A stretch of DNA of 5,462 nt from Gammaproteobacteria bacterium (GTDB taxonomy: Bacteria > Pseudomonadota > Gammaproteobacteria > GCA-001735895), in assembly GCA_003645435.1 (NCBI GenBank), contig QNFD01000211.1:1-5462 (forward strand), in the 5' to 3' direction. Each line of letters opens with the position of its first letter. The first letter of the stretch is position 1. The notes under the pieces were generated by a model that saw nothing but the letters and a program-made list of their open reading frames with translations, was not told the origin of the DNA and did not search any database. Positions 1 through 5,462 of the stretch are shown here, piece after piece. Made by a program: the position numbers and the translations under genes.

Positions 1-1383
1 CCGCAGGCAAAGATCGCCAGCATCGGACGCGCCGGCGAAGTGGGCGTCAAGTTCGCCTGTATCGTCAACGACATGGATCGCGCCTACGGTCGTTCCGGCG
101 TCGGTGCGGTGATGGGCTCCAAGCACCTGAAAGCGATCGCGGTGCGCGGTACCCGTGGCGTCAAGGTCGCCGACCCGCAGGCGTTTCGCGAAGCCGTGAC
201 CAGCACCATGGCAATCCTGCAGCCGAGCCCGGTACGCCAACGCTTCAGCAGTCGCGGCACGCACAACATGCTGGACGTGACCAACCAGTTCGGATCGCTA
301 CCCACGCGCAATTGCCGCGACGTACAGTTCGAAGGGGTCGAACCGATAAACGCCGATGCGGTCCGGGTGCCACGCCGCAGCGATGGCAAACCCAGCCTGC
401 AGGGCAACAAGGCCTGCTTCGCCTGTCCCATCGGCTGCGGTCGCGTTGCGACCATCGATCCAACCTCGCCGCTGGTCAATGGCGCAGACCCGCAGGGCGG
501 CGACCGTGAACGCTATAAACTCCCCTCGGGCGGGCTCGAATACGAGACCGCCTTCGCCTTCGGCCCGATGTGCGGCATCGACGATCTCGACGCCATCAAC
601 TACGTCAATTTCCTGTGCAACGAACAAAGCATGGATCCGATTTCACTCGGTGTCACCATTGCCGCAGCCATGGAACTGTTCGAAGAAGGCGTGATTACAC
701 TGGCCGATACCGATGGACTGGATTTAACTTTCGGCAACGCCGAGGCGCTCGTCCGCGTTGCCGAACTGACCGCGTTCGGTGAAGGTATCGGCGCCGATAT
801 CGGACTCGGTGCGGCACGCCTGTGCGCGAAGTACGGCCGCCCCGAATTGTCGATGACCGTCAAGGGACAGGAATTTCCGGGCTACGATCCCCGCGCCCTC
901 AAGGGCATGGCGCTGGCCTACGCGACCTCGAACCGCGGTTGCTGCCACATGCGCGCGCGTCCGTTACTGCACGATTTCGCCAACGTCACGACCGAGGGTA
1001 AGGCCGGGCTGGTGAAATCCACACAGGATCTGGCCGGCGCGATCGACAGTACCGGCACCTGCATGTTTACCAACGTCATGTTCCCGCCGGAGCACCTGGC
1101 GCAAATGCTCGACGCTGCCTGCGAGGGCGACTGGGATCTCGAACGCATGCAGGACGTCGGTGAGCGCATCTGGAACCTCGAGCGCCAGTTCAACCTGGCC
1201 GCGGGTTTTACGCGCGCGGACGATTGCCTGCCCGAGCGCACCACGCGCGAACCGGCGCGTGGCGGCGCTGCCGACGGCCAGGTAGCCGATATCACGCAAA
1301 TGCTGGCGGAGTACTATTCGCTGCGCGGCTGGGATGAAGAAGGCGTACCGCTCGAAGAAACGCTGGCGCGCCTCGAGCTATAG
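1..1383 (+). CDS. aor: Aldehyde:ferredoxin oxidoreductase (tungsten/molybdenum pterin enzyme), 5'-truncated by window edge
   Basis: The reading frame is open from base 1, so the gene starts upstream; 460 residues are visible against roughly 600 usual for the family, and the N-terminal part of the pterin-binding domain is missing. Family hallmarks are visible: a GRSGVGAVMGSKHLKAIAVRG block (encoded about 91-156), a CX2CX3C iron-sulfur motif (Cys codons at 415, 424 and 436) and the fourth cysteine in a DSTGTC motif (Cys codon at 1060), as in the [4Fe-4S] site and DxxGxC pterin-binding motif of archaeal AOR. The His of NRGCCHMRA (codon at 946) corresponds to a conserved active-site region. The C-terminus ends with the family-typical YYSLRGWDEEGVP. 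Known for the family: two-electron oxidation of aldehydes to carboxylic acids, using a bis-pterin W (or Mo) cofactor and passing electrons to ferredoxin or a partner subunit, in the cytoplasm. The exact substrate cannot be read from sequence. A MoaD-like gene follows 8 bases later, supporting a cofactor-dependent operon. Internal GTG at base 40 is a codon within the gene, not its start. Confidence 0.93.
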   Translation, partial: PQAKIASIGRAGEVGVKFACIVNDMDRAYGRSGVGAVMGSKHLKAIAVRGTRGVKVADPQAFREAVTSTMAILQPSPVRQRFSSRGTHNMLDVTNQFGSLPTRNCRDVQFEGVEPINADAVRVPRRSDGKPSLQGNKACFACPIGCGRVATIDPTSPLVNGADPQGGDRERYKLPSGGLEYETAFAFGPMCGIDDLDAINYVNFLCNEQSMDPISLGVTIAAAMELFEEGVITLADTDGLDLTFGNAEALVRVAELTAFGEGIGADIGLGAARLCAKYGRPELSMTVKGQEFPGYDPRALKGMALAYATSNRGCCHMRARPLLHDFANVTTEGKAGLVKSTQDLAGAIDSTGTCMFTNVMFPPEHLAQMLDAACEGDWDLERMQDVGERIWNLERQFNLAAGFTRADDCLPERTTREPARGGAADGQVADITQMLAEYYSLRGWDEEGVPLEETLARLEL

Positions 1384-1391
1384 GTTAGCGC

Positions 1392-1643
1392 ATGGCGATC
1401 GAGATCAAGCTGATCGGATTCGGGGACGACCAACCCGCCCGATTCAACGATAAAAACCGGTTGCAAATCGAACTTGAAACACCGACTTCGGCGCGAGTAT
1501 TGTTGCAGTCGGCCGGCATCGAGGATGCGACCGGGCTGATCTTGATGGATACCGACACGGTTATTCCGCCAGCACGATGGGACGAGCCTCGATTTGATGA
1601 TCAAACGACCCTTATTGTTTTATCTGCCTTTGAAGGCGGCTGA
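1392..1643 (+). CDS. MoaD/ThiS-like ubiquitin-fold sulfur carrier, AOR-associated
   Basis: An 83-residue protein beginning with ATG 8 bases after the AOR stop; a weak AGG Shine-Dalgarno overlaps that stop codon, suggesting translational coupling. The protein ends exactly in Glu-Gly-Gly, and a C-terminal Gly-Gly is the functional signature of MoaD, ThiS and related beta-grasp sulfur carriers. The alternating hydrophobic pattern (IEIKLIGFG at the start, TTLIVLSAFEGG at the end) fits the beta-grasp fold and the length is normal. Known for the family: the terminal Gly is adenylated by an E1-like enzyme and converted to a thiocarboxylate, which donates sulfur, in MoaD's case to the dithiolene of molybdopterin. 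Position directly after an AOR gene suggests a dedicated carrier for the tungsten or molybdenum pterin. No MoaE or E1-like partner lies in the window. A role as a ThiS for thiamine or as a protein tag cannot be excluded, but no thiamine gene is nearby. Confidence 0.82.
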   Translation: MAIEIKLIGFGDDQPARFNDKNRLQIELETPTSARVLLQSAGIEDATGLILMDTDTVIPPARWDEPRFDDQTTLIVLSAFEGG

Positions 1644-1676
1644 TTTTCATGGCTATTAACCGATAGTGACAGTCTC

Positions 1677-3767
1677 TCAACGCGTGCAGGGGTCGGTGCC
1701 AATTGATTGTTGTTCATATTTCGCCGTCGCATTACCTTCACGATCCCTAAACCGATCCAGAATATCCAGATAGCCCGAACAATTATGCTTTTCGGTAATC
1801 TGCGCCCGCATGTTCTCCTTCGACTGCTCCGACAAAATCCAGCCGAGCGGCGGCGGCTGTTCCGAATTAGACGCCAGATAAAAATGCATCATGTCTACTG
1901 CAACATCAGAATCCCCCGAAGCGCCGGCATTATTTTCAGCGCCAACTAAAACAGATTTCAGCTGTTCGGAATATTGCGCTAACTGCTTATACGCCAACAT
2001 CCCATGACCAGCACGAGTATTTGCCAATCCTGAAATTGGCGCTAACACCTCGTTCAAAAACGCCTGGGGTTTGGCACTGGCCGGCACAGCCAAAATATCA
2101 TACTGCTGCAATGGAATAGTCGAATCATTACTAATCGCGATCACAATCAAACCACCCGAAAACGGATTCTCATTTGGTGGATTACTCGAATGCTGCTTCA
2201 GCCAGTCAATCAGGTTGGATAAGGTGTTCGCGCCATAATTTTCAAAGTAGCCACCATCGATCACATGCCCCACTGGAACAAAATCATCATTGATTTCCTT
2301 GCCAAAAGTCCCCGCCGGACTCACATATGAGAAGCGCGCTGAATTAAGCGCCGCAGTACTCGCGCGAAGTGCAGATTGATCATTCAATTCATAAAAATCA
2401 TGGGTATCTAAAAAGGTCGTCGGCTCTACCTTAAATGACGTGGTTAACAATCTACGACCACTTTCTTCATAAGTACCATTAATCAATAATCGCGGTAGCC
2501 ACTGTTGTTTGCCGCAAGCATCCGCTACGAAAAAGCTGGTAAAACTATTTTCCAGTCCACAATCCGCGTTCGGATAAATACGCGCAAAACCCGCTTCCCA
2601 GGATTCCTCCAGCGCCGCTGCCCTGTCACTAAAAACAGGTACCGGCAAAAACCGCTGAATAAGATCTCCATACAGCATCGATGTCACCGTGGCCGCCAGA
2701 TAATCCTGTCCAATCGAATCGAGTAATTTACTTTCAAAACAGGGTTTCTCGGACGCGCTGTCGACGCATTCTTCATCATTTGCTAACGCGGCGTTATAAA
2801 ACACCGCTCCTACGCTGCCGCCAGAAACGCCTGAAACCGCAAACACCTGTTTGTTAAAACCTGGAATCTGATCCTGAAATCGACCCATGATCACAGCCGT
2901 CCAGTAGGATGCACGTAATCCGCCGCCGGCAGTGGCCACCAGTACCATAGGTTTAGTCGGGTCTCTTTGTGTAAGCCAGGCATCCAGACTCTCCTGTAAT
3001 GTCAGCGAATCCGTATGACTTTTTTCACCCTCAATAACACGCACCCGATGATTGTCATTAGTCCAGCTAAAAACTATTGCGAGCACCAGCATAAAACCAA
3101 CAACCGGAAATCTATTTTCTCGCGCGGCACTCACCAATAAGGTACCCGCCGGAATAATGCTACCCAGCCCCAGAAAAACCACAGCGCCCGCACCCAACAG
3201 ACCACCAAAGCTGACAGGCGACCAGATTGCGTACACAGTAGAAACCGCCATTACCGCCAGGGTGAAATAGAGCATCGAATTGCCAGAAACTTTTCCTAGA
3301 ACTGCGGCAAATTTCTCAGCGATATCACGACGATAAACAAGGAAGATCAAAACCAGTGCGCCAACGGCGATGATTCCATACGCGATGTTATCGATTTGCG
3401 CGTGAATGGCCGCTCTGTAAGCTGCAACGAAAGCCGCTATCGCATAAGCTCGCGGTAACCAGTCGATTAGAAACCTTTGATAACCGGGCTCGCCCCGTTT
3501 GCCGCCATCGACAGCCTGGGTGCGATTATAAATGTAACGCGCCCAACCCCAACTCTGAAACGCCAGCCAGTTGACCGCCAACACAAAGAATACTACCTGC
3601 ATCCTTGATTCGGGATAGTTGAGGCCGACCAGGATATCTTTTATTTGCCCGACAAATTCTAACGAAAAAACCGTTAGCAGAACGATGATTAAACTAAACC
3701 GGGATTGCGTGAGAATTTTCGCAACGGTTGTTATGACAACCCATATTTTATGCAGTAATTCCATCAT
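1677..3767 (-). CDS. Multi-pass membrane protein with C-terminal patatin-like phospholipase domain
   Basis: A 696-residue protein with two parts. Residues 1-235 contain about seven hydrophobic segments (roughly 24-42, 56-74, 107-122, 127-145, 165-183, 187-213 and 220-235). Residues about 270-650 form a patatin-like hydrolase: oxyanion-hole GGGLRAS (281-287), nucleophile elbow GVSGG (Ser315) and the DGG motif (Asp504), giving the Ser-Asp dyad; NSARFSYVSPAG (475-486) precedes the Asp. All catalytic motifs are intact. Known for the family: hydrolysis of acyl esters of phospholipids or other lipids; the substrate here is unknown. All six cysteines lie after the membrane region, in three close pairs (334/343, 403/418, 663/694). 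Arg/Lys-rich loops alternate in a way that places the catalytic domain outside the cytoplasm. The start has GAGGAAG 6 bases upstream; the second codon is also ATG, so Met2 is an equally possible start. It lies 29 bases downstream of the aminotransferase on the same strand and may be co-transcribed. Local G+C is lower than in the AOR gene. Patatin assignment is firm; biological role unknown. Confidence 0.88.
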   Translation of the reverse strand: MMELLHKIWVVITTVAKILTQSRFSLIIVLLTVFSLEFVGQIKDILVGLNYPESRMQVVFFVLAVNWLAFQSWGWARYIYNRTQAVDGGKRGEPGYQRFLIDWLPRAYAIAAFVAAYRAAIHAQIDNIAYGIIAVGALVLIFLVYRRDIAEKFAAVLGKVSGNSMLYFTLAVMAVSTVYAIWSPVSFGGLLGAGAVVFLGLGSIIPAGTLLVSAARENRFPVVGFMLVLAIVFSWTNDNHRVRVIEGEKSHTDSLTLQESLDAWLTQRDPTKPMVLVATAGGGLRASYWTAVIMGRFQDQIPGFNKQVFAVSGVSGGSVGAVFYNAALANDEECVDSASEKPCFESKLLDSIGQDYLAATVTSMLYGDLIQRFLPVPVFSDRAAALEESWEAGFARIYPNADCGLENSFTSFFVADACGKQQWLPRLLINGTYEESGRRLLTTSFKVEPTTFLDTHDFYELNDQSALRASTAALNSARFSYVSPAGTFGKEINDDFVPVGHVIDGGYFENYGANTLSNLIDWLKQHSSNPPNENPFSGGLIVIAISNDSTIPLQQYDILAVPASAKPQAFLNEVLAPISGLANTRAGHGMLAYKQLAQYSEQLKSVLVGAENNAGASGDSDVAVDMMHFYLASNSEQPPPLGWILSEQSKENMRAQITEKHNCSGYLDILDRFRDREGNATAKYEQQSIGTDPCTR

Positions 3768-3773
3768 CCTGAA

Positions 3774-3780
3774 CTTCCTC
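3774..3780 (-). promoter_or_regulatory. Ribosome binding site of the patatin-like gene
   Basis: Read on the minus strand the site is GAGGAAG, 6 bases before the first ATG (3767) and 9 before the second (3764). It is a good Shine-Dalgarno match and supports this start pair. It lies within the 29-base gap after the aminotransferase stop, so the gene could be translated independently from a shared transcript. Confidence 0.6.
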
Positions 3781-3796
3781 TTATTGATCTCCAGCC

Positions 3797-4978
3797 CTAT
3801 TTAAACGATCCAACAAATTTTTCGATTCGATCACAGCCCTTCATCAGCACCTCCTGGGGTTGTACCAATGAAAGCCGGACATGCCCGGTGGTGCCCTTGC
3901 CGAAGGCGCTTCCGGGTAATACCGATACCGCTTCGGAATCGAGTAGTTTTTGTGCAAATTCCTTGTCATCATCAAAAAGTTCACTGACATCCACCATGAT
4001 AAACATGCCCGACTCTGGCCGCAGAAATGTCAAATGCGGCATCGTCGCAAGCCGATCGCAGACCAGGTCCCTGCGCTTTCGATACTTTTCGCACATTTCC
4101 CTGACATAGTATTCATCGTTATTGAGAGCGAATGCAGCCGCATCCTGGATAAACTGCGGGCTGCCGAAAAACGACATCGCGGTGAAATTTCCCAGGTGCC
4201 GGGTCAGTTCAGCGGGCGCCACCACCCACCCTACGCGCCAACCACTCATAGCGTGAGACTTGGACAAGCCGTCGATGACGACGACATTATCGAGTTTTTC
4301 CGTTGCGCTGCGTAGTGATATATGTGGTTTCTCATAGGTGAACATTGAGTAAACCTCGTCGCACACCACCCAGATGTCTCTTTCGTTGCAGTAACTGGCC
4401 AGCTCCTTCAGCGTCTGTGCGGCAATAATGGCGCCGGTAGGATTGCCAGGGGTGTTTATAAACATCACCCGGGTGTCGGCACTGATAGCGGCAATGAGGT
4501 CATCAAGTTGCGGTTCAAATCCAAATTCGGGTAAAGCTCGCACTGTTTTTACCTTTACATCCAGCGCCTGCAAAACCGGTTCATAGCCAACATAGAGTGG
4601 ATCCACAGTAATTATTTCATCGCCCTTATCAAGCAGGCAGCTCATCACGGAAAAAATTGCCGCGGTAACACCGGGATAGATTGAAACCTCGTTTTCCGAA
4701 CAGGGGTGTGTTGAAGTTCTGGATTCATAGTCAGCAACCGCCCGACGCAAATTCATTTCCCCCAGCGCCGGTGAGTAATGGGTGCGTCCCACGCGCATGT
4801 GGCTTACCGCATTATCCACAATCGGGTCAGGTGTTCTGAAATCCGGATCGCCGATGGAAAGGATGACGACATCCTCGCCCCGTTGCTTCATTAACATGGC
4901 CTGCTCATGTACACGCCAGGCATCACTGGAGTCGGAATCCAGGCGCCGCGTGATTTCGCTAAATTGATTTGCTTTCAT
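3797..4978 (-). CDS. PLP-dependent class I/II aminotransferase, AruH-like (arginine:pyruvate transaminase-like)
   Basis: A complete 393-residue fold-type I aminotransferase. Visible residues: NTPGNPTG (Asn179) and CDEVY (Asp207), which contact the cofactor; the Schiff-base lysine in DGLSKSHAMSGWRVGW (Lys240), followed by Arg248; and the substrate carboxylate-binding Arg368 in GHVRLSLV. The SLSKSHAM-type active-site block, the following GSPQFIQDAA stretch and the overall length closely resemble, from memory, Pseudomonas AruH, which transfers the amino group of arginine to pyruvate giving 2-ketoarginine and alanine. Related aspartate- and other aminotransferases share most of these motifs, so substrate specificity is an inference. 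It is a soluble cytoplasmic enzyme. The ATG start has AGGG only 4 bases upstream, a weak to moderate site. It is divergent from gltB, and the patatin-like gene follows 29 bases after its stop. No other arginine-catabolism gene is visible in the window. Confidence 0.9.
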   Translation of the reverse strand: MKANQFSEITRRLDSDSSDAWRVHEQAMLMKQRGEDVVILSIGDPDFRTPDPIVDNAVSHMRVGRTHYSPALGEMNLRRAVADYESRTSTHPCSENEVSIYPGVTAAIFSVMSCLLDKGDEIITVDPLYVGYEPVLQALDVKVKTVRALPEFGFEPQLDDLIAAISADTRVMFINTPGNPTGAIIAAQTLKELASYCNERDIWVVCDEVYSMFTYEKPHISLRSATEKLDNVVVIDGLSKSHAMSGWRVGWVVAPAELTRHLGNFTAMSFFGSPQFIQDAAAFALNNDEYYVREMCEKYRKRRDLVCDRLATMPHLTFLRPESGMFIMVDVSELFDDDKEFAQKLLDSEAVSVLPGSAFGKGTTGHVRLSLVQPQEVLMKGCDRIEKFVGSFK

Positions 4979-4994
4979 ATGACCCTGATTCTAA

Positions 4995-5022
4995 ATTAAA
5001 TAATCTCGCCCGGGAAATGCAA
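4995..5022 (-). promoter_or_regulatory. Possible sigma70-type promoter of the aminotransferase
   Basis: On the minus strand a TTGCAT -35-like hexamer (5017-5022) is followed after 16 bases by TTTAAT (4995-5000), a five-of-six match to the -10 consensus. Transcription would start only about 10 bases before the ATG at 4978, giving a very short leader. The -35 match is poor and the region is A+T-rich, so chance matches are likely. The site would drive the aminotransferase and perhaps the patatin-like gene. Confidence 0.25.
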
Positions 5023-5191
5023 AAAATATATTTGACGTTACCCTTCATCTGATTCAACACGAGTAGAACATAGGGGGGGACTGGATTATTTTTGGGTTTC
5101 CCGTTATTTTGCAGGGATCCCGAAAAGGTGGCATCACGGAGTTACTCGGTGTCGCAGGATTGTGCATGGAGGGAGAGTGCGCCGAAAATGT

Positions 5192-5197
5192 GAGAGG
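5192..5197 (+). promoter_or_regulatory. Candidate ribosome binding site for gltB (decides a TTG start)
   Basis: GAGAGG lies 9 bases before the in-frame TTG at 5207. A stronger-looking GGAGG (5168-5172) lies 4 bases before an in-frame GTG at 5177, a rather short spacing. No in-frame ATG exists between the upstream stop (5033-5035) and the conserved coding sequence, so a non-ATG start is forced; which of the two is used is uncertain. Confidence 0.4.
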
Positions 5198-5206
5198 TTC
5201 AGTATA

Positions 5207-5462
5207 TTGGACGGTGAAAACAAAAAATTCGAGAACGGGCTGTACGACCCCCGTCACGAGCACGACTCTTGCGGCATCGGCTTTATCGCCGATATCAAAA
5301 ATCGCAAGAGTCACAAGATTGTACGCGATGGACTCACCATTTTGTCCAACCTCACCCACCGTGGTGCGGTAGGCGCCGATCCACTTGCCGGGGACGGCGC
5401 CGGTATCCTGATACAGGTTCCCGACCGTCTGATGCGCGCGGAGGCCAAAAGGCTCGGTTTCG
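5207..5462 (+). CDS. gltB: Glutamate synthase large (alpha) subunit, N-terminal fragment, 3'-truncated by window edge
   Basis: The first 85 codons of a gene whose product is normally about 1,500 residues. The translation contains ENGLYDPRHEHDSCGIGF and then NLTHRGAVGADPLAGDGAG, the highly conserved start of the glutamine amidotransferase (class II, Ntn) domain of GltB. The cysteine in DSCGIGF (codon at 5270) would be the N-terminal nucleophile after propeptide removal; with the TTG start the propeptide is 21 residues, and with the alternative GTG at 5177 it is 31. Known for the family: with GltD, the enzyme makes two glutamates from glutamine and 2-oxoglutarate using NADPH, via an ammonia tunnel and FMN/Fe-S centres, in the cytoplasm. 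TTG was preferred because the extra upstream codons include rare AGG and ATA and GAGAGG is well placed. Identity is confident; the exact start is not. Confidence 0.92.
   Translation, partial: MDGENKKFENGLYDPRHEHDSCGIGFIADIKNRKSHKIVRDGLTILSNLTHRGAVGADPLAGDGAGILIQVPDRLMRAEAKRLGF

Larger units (their letters stand above)
4979..5206. other. Divergent intergenic region between the aminotransferase and gltB
   Basis: This 228-base spacer must carry the promoters for both divergent genes. It contains A+T-rich stretches near the aminotransferase, a run of seven G (5073-5079) and an 8-base palindrome GGGATCCC (5114-5121) flanked by T and A runs. I see no convincing riboswitch, tRNA, small protein gene or terminator. 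No strong sigma70 promoter facing gltB could be identified by eye. Open frames that cross this spacer have no homology I recognise and appear to be chance extensions. Confidence 0.5.

Noticed and set aside
84..1299. Several long open frames antisense to, or overlapping, the AOR gene
   Set aside because: They lie in G+C-rich coding sequence where stop codons are rare in other frames, have Arg/Ser/Pro-rich nonsense-like compositions, and conflict with a gene carrying clear AOR motifs.
1644..1676. Terminator between the convergent MoaD-like and patatin-like genes
   Set aside because: The only inverted repeat seen (CTAT at 1653-1656 with ATAG at 1663-1666) is a four-base A+T-rich stem without a T run, too weak to call.
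1677..3767. Antiphage system (CBASS-type patatin effector)
   Set aside because: Patatin effectors such as CapV act with a nucleotide cyclase; none is present here, the neighbour is a metabolic aminotransferase, and the protein has an extensive membrane region unlike CapV.
5032..5060. Plus-strand sigma70 promoter beginning with TTGACG at 5032-5037
   Set aside because: The hexamer 17 bases downstream is CAACAC, not a -10 element, and the nearest TATAAT-like match is about 26 bases away.
5129..5145. Sigma54 promoter suggested by TGGCAT upstream of gltB
   Set aside because: The required GC dinucleotide of the -12 element is not at the right spacing; TT stands there instead.
5054..5359. Minus-strand open frame of about 100 codons opposite the gltB start
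   Set aside because: It is antisense to the highly conserved gltB amidotransferase N-terminus and has no recognisable domain.

Overview
The window looks like a piece of a proteobacterial chromosome, probably a gammaproteobacterium. The evidence is the proteobacterial style of the aminotransferase (similar to AruH of Pseudomonas) and of the glutamate synthase N-terminus. This is inference from remembered family features; no rRNA or other phylogenetic marker is present. No tRNA, rRNA, CRISPR array, insertion sequence or prophage gene is visible.

Layout. Positions 1-1643 (+ strand) hold the end of an operon: the C-terminal three quarters of a tungsten/molybdenum pterin aldehyde:ferredoxin oxidoreductase (AOR), then a small MoaD/ThiS-like beta-grasp protein ending in Gly-Gly. 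The two genes are 8 bases apart. The AOR begins outside the window. A convergent junction of 33 bases follows. Positions 1677-3767 (- strand) encode a 696-residue membrane protein with about seven N-terminal helices and a C-terminal patatin-like lipid acyl hydrolase domain. Just upstream of it on the same strand, 29 bases away, is a class I/II PLP-dependent aminotransferase resembling arginine:pyruvate transaminase (3797-4978). A divergent spacer of about 230 bases separates it from the beginning of gltB, the glutamate synthase large subunit, on the + strand; gltB runs off the end of the window.

How the genes work together. The AOR and the MoaD-like protein are a coherent pair: the small protein probably supplies sulfur for the metal-binding dithiolene pterin that the AOR uses. 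The aminotransferase and gltB both handle amino nitrogen and share one divergent intergenic region. The patatin protein sits between the two groups, has lower G+C than the AOR, and has no obvious metabolic link to either side. Its most interesting property is topological: charge distribution and three locally paired cysteine sets both suggest that its catalytic domain lies outside the cytoplasm. I see no complete new multi-gene system in the window; the patatin protein is the best candidate for follow-up.
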